Below are positions 35,193 through 44,659 of a stretch of 64,000 nucleotides of DNA, piece by piece. The stretch's first letter is position 1. Each line of letters opens with the position of its first letter. The notes below the pieces were generated by a model, which had not been told where the DNA came from, did not search any database, and worked only from the letters and a program-made list of their open reading frames with translations. The DNA comes from Phellopilus nigrolimitatus. Its lineage: Eukaryota; Basidiomycota; Agaricomycetes; Hymenochaetales; Hymenochaetaceae. The position numbers were made by a program, and so were the translations under genes. The DNA is taken from NCBI GenBank assembly GCA_021029095.1, contig JAJOHG010000008.1, positions 124,001-188,000 on the forward strand, written 5' to 3'.

Positions 35193-37131
35193 TCACGGGT
35201 CTGCGTCGAACACGTTCGTCCGCAACACCGCCAACCGCTCCTCCGCATTCTCCGCCACGCGGCTCACGGCGCGCAGCGTGTCCTCCGCTTGCACCGCCAC
35301 GCGGATGAACGCGCCCATCACGTCCGCCGCCGTCCGCGTCGTCACCGCCACACGATGGAAGGCGTCCTCGGCGGCCGCGAGGTCACTCTCCACGGCCACG
35401 GGGTCGTAGCGAGGAGTCGGCCGATCCGACACCACGCTTGACCTCGGCAGCCGCGACGGGCCAGCGACCGGCGACCCCACGTCCGACGACGGCGGCAGCG
35501 GCCGCAACCCGCCCCCTGCCCCACGCGCTGCGCGCGGACGCGGCTGCCGCTTCTCCTCCTTCACCGCCGGCTCCTCCTTCACCGCCCATGTCGCGCGGCC
35601 CTTCCCCTTACCCTTTGCAGCCGGCCCCTCCGCCCCGTCCCATTCCTCGTCCTTTACCGCCGTACCACGCCGGGTTGACGCCGCCTTCGCCTTCGGTTTC
35701 GGTGCCGCGACGTCCGGTCCCAGCCGCTTCGCCGACAGCGGCGACGTCCTGTAGTTCCCGACGGTGCAGCCAGTGCCCTTGTGCTTGCACATCGCACAGA
35801 CCACGCCGAAGACGCGCACGCACGCCACCTTGAGCGCGACGCACCGGTCGCACGGAACGCGCGTGTCCAGTGCGCGCAGACGGGCGTCGAGGGTCACGTC
35901 GTCCTCCTCCTCTCCGGAACCGTCCCCGTCGCTCGGCACGTAGTCGACCTCCGGCGCAACAACGGCGTCCTTAACGGCGAGGGACGCCAGGTCCGCCGCG
36001 GCCGCCTCCCGCGCCCTCGCCACCTCGGCCTCGCTCCGTCCCGCGCGACGGGCCTTCTCGGCCTCAGCCTGCGCCAACTTCAGACACTTCAGCAAGTATA
36101 TACAGAAAAACATCATGACTTACTGGGGGAACGACGACCTCGACCTGCGCGCGCGGACGCGGTCGAAGGCCCCGCCCCGGCAACACCCCCGTGCGGCCCG
36201 TCCCTCCCCGCCGGGGGCCGTCCCCGCCCGTCGCGGGCCGCGTCTTCCTCCCCGCCCGTCGCGGGGGGCGCCGCCTCTCGTCCCCGCCAGTCGCGGGGGC
36301 CGCCGTCTTTTCCTCCCCGCCCGTCGCGGGGGGCGCCGACCTCTCGTCCCCGCCGTCGCGGGGGCCGCCGTCTTTTCCTCCCCGCCCGTAGCGGGGGGCG
36401 CCGACCTCTCGTCCCCGCCCGTCGCGGGGGCCGCCGTCTTGTCCTCCCCGCCCGTCGCGGGGGGCGTTGCCTTCTCGCCCCCGCCCGTTGCGGGGGCACC
36501 TGCTTCACGGCCGTCGTCGGCCAGGCCAGTCGCCACGCGCTTGACCACGCGCGCGTCACGGTCCGGCGACGACGACGCACCGCGCTTCCGTCCCGACGCC
36601 GCCGCCAATCCCGGACCCGGCCGTGCGCTCGACCTCGCTGTCGAGCGAGCCTTCGACATTATCTAAATCCACCATGTTAGCCGCGTCGAACCCCAGCCAG
36701 CCGCGAACTTACCTCCTCCGGCGTCTCCGGCTCCTCCTTCACGCGCACCTCGGGCTCGGAAGCCTCGGCGGGCACCCGGTCGAACGCCGCCTCCGCCAGT
36801 CGCAGCGCTTCGCGGACGGGCTTTGCCTCCGCGGCCAGGTCGGCGAGCTCACCCACCGCGAACGGCACCTCGCCGCTCCTGTCGCGCGCGAACGCAGCAA
36901 AAACAGGTTCCTGCAACATAACACAAACCCAGTTAATTACACTACATACGCCATCACGACCGCGGGACTCACCATCGCGTCGCGCGCGCCGCGGACAGCC
37001 GCCTCCACTTCGTCCGGGTCGAAGGCCTCGTGCGACTCCTTCAGCCGCGCGCTCGCACGCCGTAGGTTGGCGCGCAGGTCTTGCGCCGCCCGGCTCGGTG
37101 CTGGTGTTGTTGCGGGGGGTGCGCTGGCCAT
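35193..37131 (-). CDS. Antisense retrotransposon gene with Zn2Cys6-like cluster
   Basis: Four-exon minus-strand gene inside the element. Exon 1 (37131-36973) starts ATGGCCAG in a good context and gives 53 codons. A 62-nt intron (GTGAGT to TTGCAG) leads to exon 2 (36910-36713), a 50-nt intron (GTAAGT to TTTAG) to exon 3 (36662-36124), and a GTAAGT donor to exon 4 (from about 36100 to the TGA at 35195-35193). Exon 4 has a cysteine pattern CX2CX6CX7CX2CX6C (35852-35766), which fits the Zn2Cys6 binuclear cluster spacing of fungal transcription factors. Acidic and VKEEP-rich segments and a helical C-terminus follow. The cluster lies mid-protein, not at the N-terminus as is usual, so DNA binding is only a suggestion. 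Exon 3 crosses a minisatellite with one-base slips, so the frame may be broken or differently spliced there. Confidence 0.55.
36209..36500. repeat. 66-bp GC-rich minisatellite
   Basis: Tandem units of 66 bp (one of 65), each made of two similar 33-bp halves with a CCGTCGCGGGGG core; unit starts at about 36275, 36341 and 36406, with degenerate copies on both sides. It lies in exon 3 of the antisense gene, where the unit encodes a 22-residue Gly/Ala/Pro/Thr repeat. A 65-bp unit (near 36353) and a one-base loss near 36274 shift that frame. Confidence 0.75.
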
Positions 37132-37598
37132 GGTGGTGGTCAAGGAAAGAAAAGCGGGTCGCCGCTGAACGCCAAGGGCGCAAATTATGCCCGCCACACG
37201 CGACGCTTCTATTACATAACTCGACCCTTTCCGACGGAAGCTTTTCCATTTTGACCCCACTCATTTGATCCCGTCCGGCAAAACCCAGGCCCCGGCCCAC
37301 CGGCCCATCAACTGACTAACCCACGCTTACCTCATCCACATCGCCCCCCCAATTTCTAAGTCCACGCCGCATTGTCTACACTCGCTCCAGTCGCGCCAAA
37401 CTCGCGGCAATTCCCGGGACTCATTGCTGGCTCATCACGCCGATCCCCGCCGATCCTCGCCAATCATATACCTCGGCCGCTTCCACTGGCAACTGTATAG
37501 CACTTCTACGCGACCCGGCACACCCCGTGATTCCCCCCGCGACCAATTCTTCTCCCTCCCTTACGGCCCTCGACCTTCTCGACATCTCCGCGACCATC

Positions 37599-38306
37599 AT
37601 GCTTCCTCAGCCCATTCCCATTCCCACCCCCAGCCTTCCACTCTTCGGCGCGATCGACGCACCTTCTCCACTCGGCTTGCCTCTTACGCTTCCGGAGTTC
37701 CTCATCTCGACCGCATGGTTCGCGACCCTCAGCCGCGTCGACGACACCACAATGATCCAGCTCGCGATCGACTATGCAGGCCCCCCGTTCTCCGCAACCT
37801 GGCTCTCGATCGCCGTCGACCCCCGTGACCCATGGAGGAGTTTTATCAGTGCGCTCTTCCACCGCTATCCACAGATTATACCCCGCGTCAGTCCCCACCG
37901 CCTCCGCCATACTCAGAACGAGCTCCGTCGCCTCTTCCTCGAAGAGGTCGGCCACAACTGCGCTCTCGCCGCAATCGGTTTCGACCGCGTTGACGACGTT
38001 GTCGAAGCCCTTTACCGTCGTCTCGGAATCGAAGATAACCCACGCGCCGTTCTCGACGCCGAGTTTACCAACGTCGCGACCTCAGAAATTTTCCGCCGCC
38101 TCCGCGTGCTCGAGGAATATGCCGGCCTTCGCATCCCGGGTCCCTCTATCCTCGGGGTCTCCATACTCGACGACAATCACGACGAGGACGATTACGACGA
38201 CCCCCTCGACGAGGATGACACCGACGTGGAAGCCACACCCGCTCCTACCCCTCCCCGCGACCCCGCGCCTGCCACCAGCGACCACATTACCATCGACCTC
38301 GAATAA
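37599..38306 (+). CDS. Accessory ORF of the gypsy element, unknown family
   Basis: Sense-strand ORF of 235 codons from the ATG at 37599 to the TAA at 38304-38306, ending 69 bp before the 3' LTR. The frame stays open upstream past 37527 without another ATG. The product has a Pro-rich start (PQPIPIPTPSLPLFG), a folded-looking middle with Trp and Arg pairs (WFATLSRVDD; DPWRSFISALFHRYPQ; RLRHTQNELRRLFLEEVG), and an acidic, Pro/Thr-rich tail (DEDDYDDPLDEDDTD). I see no signal peptide or membrane segment, so it does not look like an envelope-type protein despite its position. I do not recognise the family. It may be translated from a spliced or subgenomic RNA. Identical LTRs suggest the element, including this ORF, is recent. 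Confidence 0.55.
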   Translation: MLPQPIPIPTPSLPLFGAIDAPSPLGLPLTLPEFLISTAWFATLSRVDDTTMIQLAIDYAGPPFSATWLSIAVDPRDPWRSFISALFHRYPQIIPRVSPHRLRHTQNELRRLFLEEVGHNCALAAIGFDRVDDVVEALYRRLGIEDNPRAVLDAEFTNVATSEIFRRLRVLEEYAGLRIPGPSILGVSILDDNHDEDDYDDPLDEDDTDVEATPAPTPPRDPAPATSDHITIDLE

Positions 38307-38360
38307 ATCACGCACCCTCGTCTCGCCCGCACGGCAGTGACCAAGGATGGTCACTCTTTC

Positions 38361-38375
38361 AAAGTCAGGGGGAGG
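38361..38375 (+). other. Polypurine tract
   Basis: AAAGTCAGGGGGAGG directly precedes the 3' LTR and is purine except for T and C at two positions, the expected place and composition for the primer of plus-strand DNA synthesis. Confidence 0.7.
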
Positions 38376-39033
38376 TGTACCAGTGTACCACTGGCTACCT
38401 TCCGATATCGTCGCGGAACGGGTACAGGAGCGCGGTTGAGCATAGAGACGGATTGAGGATCGAGGACGAGTACGGACACGGATAGAGGATCGAGCGCGAT
38501 TGCGGACGCGGACGAAGGACCGAGGATCGACACGGATGACACAGGGATGATGAGTCGAGTCGCGGAGACATCGCGGGGCACTCTTTGTTCAGTTACCTTA
38601 CTGGGATCGTGCACGGACCGTAGACAGAAACGGGATTCGGTATTTAGTCGAGATAGAGGCATCTTTGTACGGGGCTTCCCCTTCGCGATCACGGCACTGA
38701 ATAGGATTGACACACACTTCTCATCTTCTCTCTTCTCGACCTCCCGTTCGCTCTTCTTGACTTCGCGATCGACACTTGATCCGTTTCTCGACACCGTCTC
38801 CACTTCTGAACCTTACTCGACACCGTCGTCCATCTCGAACGGTCCGCGGCCACGACCTCACTGGGTCGCCGTCTCGACAGCATCGATAGAGAGGGAGTGA
38901 GTAAGCGTCGCGTCGTCCCAGTGTTGAGTCCCTGTTGGCTTTCCCCTCTTCTTGATCAAGGCACTGTAGATTCCCCGAACCCTGTGGGCTGTCATCGACC
39001 GTCTGCGCCACTTGCCCGAAAGGGTCTCGTAAA
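38376..39033 (+). repeat. 3' LTR
   Basis: 658-bp direct repeat of the 5' LTR with no difference found by eye. It carries the same CCAGTGTACCACTGG palindrome at 38380-38394. It is followed at 39034 by GCGG, matching the four bases before the 5' LTR. Confidence 0.9.
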
Positions 39034-39717
39034 GCGGGTGTTCCAGGACCCATTGGCGACGGTGAGAGACCCAGAGGAGTAGATAACTTTGGGCGGGTTC
39101 AGCAGGCGTGCAGGGACGACCGCCATGTCGAGGGAGACTTCAATGCAGAATCCCTGTATGGGCGGTGCGCCCTGACGCAGACCCAGTACTTCAAGTCCTT
39201 GCTCTTAGCATCGACGTATGGAGGGTTGGTACAGTACTTTGTCATCCCCGCAGCCTCGCTCCCAGAAAGCATGCCCGAAAAAAGGCTGGCGAGGCTTGAT
39301 CTCACAGAGTTCCGTAAGGACAAAGATATTTTTGGTCTTGTTTCCCACATTGATAACAGGAAAGTCATCTGCTGTTGGAGGCGGATGTTGAACTCTATAT
39401 AATATAGTGAGTTTCTAGATTTTAGCTAGTCACCAAGCTGTGCTTACTTTGTTGAAAATACTGCTTGACGCTGACCCTCCCATTCAGTTTGTCCTACTGG
39501 AAGACTGGCTCCCGAAAGCCATACTTCCGCTCTTCCTGCAATAGCCTAGGTGTTTCGTTGTAACCCTCACGCGCCGGTAAAAGTTCTGGGGGTTGCTTTC
39601 CCCGTACAATGTCTGTTTATATTTGATCATCGCATCGCTGAGGCACGCGTACGGGACGAAAAACGCACCCATACAGACGCTAATGTTGATCCATCCGTCA
39701 ACCAGAGCCCGTCCCAC
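39034..39717 (-). pseudogene. Argonaute pseudogene, linker and PAZ half
   Basis: N-terminal part of the Argonaute relic whose C-terminal half lies at 26584-27496. Reading downward: an L1-like segment (GRALVDGWINISVCMGAFF), YRRVRVTTKHLGYCRK at the start of PAZ (about 39560-39510), then FPVINVGNKTKNIF and ELCEIKPRQPFFGHAF (about 39350-39260) in one frame. A frame change gives AAGMTKYCTNPPYVDAKS, and another gives EQGLEVLGLRQG and GFCIEVSLDMAVVPARLLNP. It ends SLTVANGSWNTR at 39034, the conserved NGSWN motif just before MID. The element inserted between the codons for this motif and the next residues, DVRFH, at 27496-27481. I find no N domain beyond 39717; an unrelated reading ends at 39772, so the 5' part may be lost. 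Confidence 0.75.
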
Positions 39718-39771
39718 CGGCCGAAAGGCGGTGCCAACGCAGGTATGAAATGGACTGTCGCAGGGGGTTGA

Positions 39772-41900
39772 TCATGAGTCGAGCGACGTCGCCCACGTGT
39801 CGATGTCGCAGCGCAGCTCGCACTCTACAAGAGGCGGACATCGCGTTCTCGCTCCGCTGCAGTATGAACGTGCCCTGTGTCTGCGCCCCGTCGATCGAAT
39901 TTTGGTGTGCATGTGCCACGCCCGGCGCGCAGCCACAGGGTCGCATTCGACGCAGAATATGCCGCACTCGTGGTCGTAGCACTGGCTCATCGCGCTGGCA
40001 CCGCTGAGGCGCGACATGACGGGCGGGCCGCCGCAGCGGATCGCAAACTCGCCGATGCCCGCGACGGCGGCGATCATCTGCTGCGGCACCGTCGCCTTGC
40101 CCGTCCACCCCTTCGGGTCAGACTCTTCGGTCTCTCGAGAACCAAGATAGACAGTGACATCCTCGACGAGACTATTGAAAGTGCCTATACCTTAATAAAG
40201 ACCCATAGATAAGCGGATGCTATTATTGCATGAAGAGAGTGCTTACCAAGACGAAGCAAAACAATGCGTATGTCTCGCCTTTACGCATGATTAGAACACA
40301 CCTGACGATCTAGTACATGGACAATATCAGAACTGCATTCAAAAGGGCGCATTTCTCATTAACGCACCTTGTAGATAAAGGCTACGTATTGAAAGAGCGA
40401 ACTGAATGTTGAAACAATTAAGAACTTGAGCTGCAATGTAAATTTGGGAACCTGCAATTGTGGCATGAACGTCAGCAGGCCGTAGAGATGCGAGCCGGTT
40501 GTAAACTCACGACGACTCTAAAAGAAACCAAAATCGCACTAAGAGACACTCCAATAACAGCAAATCCCTTGACGATTTCCCTCAATTTTGGACTAAGTGA
40601 CTGCGATCGCATCGGAGGCGCGAACATTGAGTCCGCGCCTGTAATTTCGAACGTTGGCGGCCTTAAAGACCAGCTCTGCGTCGGCGTCCTCGGTGGCATT
40701 TCCCGCGTGTGCGACAATGTCTGCAGCAAGTGTTAGGATCGACGGCGTGGTATCGGATGGTGTAGCATCGGACGGTGTGGCATCGGTAAGCCTCTCCGAG
40801 TATGAAGTTTCGATCTCGTCTTCAGATTCTCTTGATGTCATGATACGAGAGGACGCGTTGGTGACCATTTCGGCGCGGGCGATTGATATGTCTTCGAGAA
40901 AGTCTTTCTGGTATAGTAAGGCGCCATACATTAATACAGCGATTGCTGCCTAAGAAGTCCGGTCATGTGAGCAGACATTAGATTATCTAAAGAAGAGAAC
41001 ACGTACAATGATACAGAGCGAGGCCAGCATAGTCTCATAAGTCATAGTTGCCAGAGAAGAGACCTATCGCAAACGAAAGCGTGAGCCGTCGAATACAATA
41101 GATGAAGTGCATTTGAATAGCTCACATGGCGTGTGTGAGCTGAGTCGTCGTCGGGTTGAGAGCATTGATCGCCTAGTCCCGCAGGTCAACCTGCGTGCGG
41201 ATTGTGCCAAGCTCGGCCAGTGCGATTGGGGGGAAGAGGTGGGCATCCTCCATCGAGAATGCGAAGACGTGCACGGCCACGGGCACCTTGTACACTGTCT
41301 TGAGCACAACCGCATCGTGCCCGGGCTTCGTCTTGAAGTGCCACAGCTTAGAGAGCTCATTCACGTCCTCAGGCAGCGTCGCGTCGTTGTACTGCCTGTC
41401 CCAGTGTGCACGTCGGGTGTCATGACGGCGCTGTAGAGGTCCCAGAGCCCGATCCCGACGAACGAACGTCGCCTCCGCATTGTACACGACGAGGGTCAGT
41501 TTGATTGAATCAAGCTGTGTGATCAAGACGCCGCACATCTTGGTGTCTATAGGTAATGGCTGTCAGGGGTAGGGAATACTGTAAAATGTAATCACGATTT
41601 AAAAACACACTTCGGGCTCCGCACCTGGAAGCAGATCTTTGCGCCGTTGTCGCAACGGCTCGCACTCACGGCCCATGGCAGCTGCGCGACGGCCTCGGCG
41701 AATGCGCACGTCGCAAGGCAGACATCACCGTCGTCTGGAGACAGCAGCAAGATCTCGACGCTGCGCTGGAGGCGCCTCTGCTCCTTGAGCACGTGGAGCT
41801 CGTCCAGCCTGTGTATGACCGGGGCGCTGTCTTGCTCTTGGGGCACGACGGCGTCGCCATGGAGAGCATGTCATGTGCAGCGGGAGCGACATTCTTGAGG
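39772..41900 (-). pseudogene. Relic of a multi-pass membrane protein, family unknown
   Basis: Minus-strand readings with consistent short introns suggest a decayed or unrecognised gene. From the top: a segment near 41850-41640 (LHVLKEQRRLQRSVEILLLS), one at 41538-41170 (LSKLWHFKTKPGHDAVVLKT; SMEDAHLFPPIALAELG), then possible membrane helices: AAIAVLMYGALLYQ (about 40955-40910, joined by an intron to MLASLCII), KGFAVIGVSLSAILVSF (about 40570-40520) and LKFLIVSTFSSLFQYVAFIY (about 40430-40370). A Cys-rich tail (CYDHECGIFCVECDP, about 39990-39940) ends at 39772. A frame slip near 41450 and stops between blocks suggest decay. I cannot name a family. The plus-strand frames over the same bases have no better content. 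Confidence 0.35.
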
Positions 41901-42112
41901 TTGTAGACAATGTTGACAGGGAGCAAGGATGTATAGAGTTGCCAGCGTAAGCAAAGACGTTACCGAGAGTAAGATGCAGATATTCAGGAAGTCAGAAAAT
42001 ATGATGGAGTTCGACAAAACAAACGAGCATCGGTGTTGAGGCTGTTCCCGGCCTATGACGTACGACTCGGCACGAACCAAGTTCAGAAGGCGAGTCATAC
42101 GTCATAGGTTCT

Positions 42113-43571
42113 ATGATTGTGAAGAAGATCGTGTTTAGGGTCCTTCCATACTGGGTTTTGACTTCCTCTTGCTTGCCGTCAAATTCCTTGTGCTCGCTGT
42201 CGCCGTCCTCACCATCCTCGCCGTCTCTGTCACCGACAACTCCATATGAGGAACTGGAGCTGGCCGCACATAAAAATGGCTGGCTTGCTTCGTCCAGATG
42301 GCACGCCGAATCGGGATGCAGAACATCTTTGTGTCCATGCTGACTACGACTTGTCTGTCTCCACCGAGACACTTTTCAACCTGTGCGAGGCCGTGCTGAC
42401 TCTGCTCGGCGTGCCCTTCAGCATACGCAAGGTCCCGCCCGTGACGGAAGACCCGGCAGCAGCGAGGAGGCGCACACACGCAACGTCGTCCTCGAGCCGC
42501 TCTGTGAGTTCTACCAGAGGCGCAAAGTCAAGCTCCACCGCGTCATCTTGCTCAAGGGCTTCACGTGCCGGAACGACATCTTTGAGGCGATCATGGTCAG
42601 CCAGGCGATCGACGCCGCGATGGTGTGCGGCATGGACTGGGACGAGCACAACGGCTTCTTCATCTTCTCCGACCGCTGGCGCACGCGCGACAACAATGGC
42701 GACAGTTCCGGCAGTTCAAGTTGTCCTTCGCCACCTCCACAGGCCCGCCGCGTGACCCCGTAGGTGCCGCGCGCTACGCGCAGCACCTCCCATTCTAGGT
42801 CTTCTGCTGCGAGTCCGGCACGCACGTCGTCGACCACACGCAGACGTTCTACACCGGCCTTACCGCGCGGGCGTGCAGGTCACGAACCTCAGCTCGACGG
42901 ACACCGCGCCGTGCCTCAACAGCTTGCAGGTGTATTTCTGCCGCGACCTCTGGCTGAGCGCCGCGCACGAGGGCGTGCGTGCCGTCGAGAGGCACGCAGG
43001 CGCGGCGGGCTTGGGCTTGGATTCAACCTCGGCTGGAGCGCGGTGAAGCCCATGGAATCCGCAGTCGCAGCCGGTGAGAACGCACGCCGGAGGCACGCGA
43101 AGCGCGTGGAGGAGGTTGCGGAGGAGGGCGAAGAAGCGCCAGCGGCCACCGGGTGACTTGGACGCGAACCTTGGCTCACTTCGACGCGATGCCGGACACG
43201 GGGGAGGGCAAGGCGGACAACGCGGCGGCAGGCGAGGACGATGTGCTGGTGGACGCGTTCTCCATCCCGAACGGCGTGTTCCACACGACACGAATCCTCG
43301 TAAACCCGCGGTGAGTGACGACATACACCAGGGTGAGCCACGCGCAGCTCGCGCTAGATCTGTTCGGGACGGAAAAGGATGAGGAGGGCCTGGCTCGCGC
43401 GAGAAGTATGTCCTGGACGACTGGGAGGGCGCACCCGAGAGCTTTGTCTGCCAGGAGCAGCGGTATGTTTTTCCTGGCCTCTTGTTGTTGTGAATACTAA
43501 ACTGATGGCTTTTTCTTAGGTATACCGGAGGCCGGAAGGCACCCAAAATGCTGAGGCGAAGTGAACGCTGA
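42113..43571 (+). pseudogene. CAP59/CMT1-type mannosyltransferase pseudogene
   Basis: Relic of the fungal family that includes cryptococcal alpha-1,3-mannosyltransferase CMT1, Golgi type II membrane enzymes that add mannose to glycans. Near 42155-42240 a hydrophobic anchor is readable (FLVLAVAVLTILAVS). Then come IGMQNIFVSML, EAVLTLLGVPFSIRKV, RVILLKGFTCRNDIFEAIMV, AAMVCGMDWDEHNGFF with the family's MDWDE acidic motif, DRWRTRDNNGD, and VFCCESGTHVVD. Downstream exons give ILVNPR before a GTGAGT donor, AQLALDLFGTEKDEEG, DDWEGAPESFVCQEQR and a last exon TGGRKAPKMLRRSER ending in TGA at 43569-43571. A TAG at 42796-42798 replaces the residue after LPF (CAG in relatives, by expectation), and several frame changes occur between blocks. 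The gene is therefore broken. Confidence 0.7.
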
Positions 43572-44659
43572 GCTAGATCACTGGAGTCGGAGGCAGAGGA
43601 CGGGTCATAGAAAATTAGAACTGGAATATCTATACATCTATTTGGTCTGGACGGCGCTTTTGTTTTACTGTAATGTGCTTTTGGCTGTTTGTACACCAAT
43701 ACACTGGACTTCCTGAAATCCACGGACGTGTTCGTAGTGGTGGTAAGTGCGCTCGACGGCCCACAACATATGTTTGTGAGGTGGAAACAGATGTCACGCA
43801 AGGAGTGCGCGACAGAGTGATTTTTCACGACATCTAGGTACAACATAAGCACAAAAAAATTACATGCAAGCCTAGCCTAGACACAGGCCATTCCAACCGA
43901 AAAGAAGGAAAGCACACAGGATCAAAAATCAAGGTAAAAACGTGAAAACACGAACCGGAAAGCTCACGAGGAAGAGTGTGACACGTGGCGGTGTCGTGTG
44001 GCTGTGACCCCTCCCCGTTCTAAGGCATACATTCCCACACCCTTTGTACACTTTTCCGCTACGTTGTACACTTTTTTGTAATAGTGACCGTGACAAGGTG
44101 CACAGCCACTGCAATCGAAAACGAGGAAGTGGAAAGGACGATCCTTTGCAGGAATCGTAACAAGCATGAGAGTGTCCTATTTGCATCAAACAGTGTACTT
44201 TATCCTCATGTACTCAATATTTCTATGATTCAGAAGTTGTTTCATGGTTTGTCCCAAATTCGCGTGCGAGATGAAGTTACCGGACTAAAAAAAGGAATTG
44301 TCTCAGAACATATCTATGGTTGCCAGTGTCTTGCGAAAACAGGCACAGCACGAGAAAGCGCTTGTCGACTGTGATGAATGGGAAGGTGTTGCACTGAGAG
44401 TCTCGGCTGATTCGGCGAGTGTCCGTTGTTTGAAATGACTCCAACTGCCACGGGCAAATAGAGTGATCATGGGTTCTAGGTTCGGTATCTCTGACATTTC
44501 GTTTCGAGCCTAAGTCTTACCTAATATGGACGATACATGTGAGCTCCTTTTCATAAAATACATTCAAAATTAACTGTGTTATGGGAAGCGATAGCGCTAT
44601 TTCAAATTAGGTCCGGTATTCGAGTTTATGGTTCTGAGGTTACAATCTCTGAGTCTTCC
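43572..44659. other. Spacer without supportable genes
   Basis: Between the mannosyltransferase relic and the first block of the repeated region. I see only a short direct repeat, TTGTACACTTTT twice at about 44045-44080, and non-specific open frames. Confidence 0.4.

Larger units (their letters stand above)
27497..39033 (+). mobile_element. Ty3/gypsy LTR retrotransposon, 11.5 kb, with two extra genes
   Basis: Bounded by two 658-bp direct repeats (27497-28154 and 38376-39033) that I found identical by eye, flanked by GCGG at 27493-27496 and 39034-39037 (a probable 4-bp target duplication). Inside are gag-protease, then reverse transcriptase, RNase H and integrase, an order (RT before integrase) that defines Ty3/gypsy. 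Integrase ends in an RYLGPLVVARRTKGG segment resembling the GPY/F module, and no chromodomain follows. A polypurine stretch precedes the 3' LTR. Unusually, 3.5 kb between pol and the 3' LTR holds an antisense intron-containing gene and a sense ORF. Base composition is much richer in GC than the host spacers. Identical LTRs and long open frames point to a recent insertion. Transcription should start in the 5' LTR. Confidence 0.9.

Noticed and set aside
35781..36680. 299-codon plus-strand frame in the GC-rich part of the element
   Set aside because: Arg/Pro-rich reading of the minisatellite; the minus-strand reading has splice sites and a cysteine cluster and is preferred.
39877..40212. 111-codon plus-strand frame
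   Set aside because: Overlaps the better-composed minus-strand reading of the membrane gene relic (Cys-rich tail) and has no motif.
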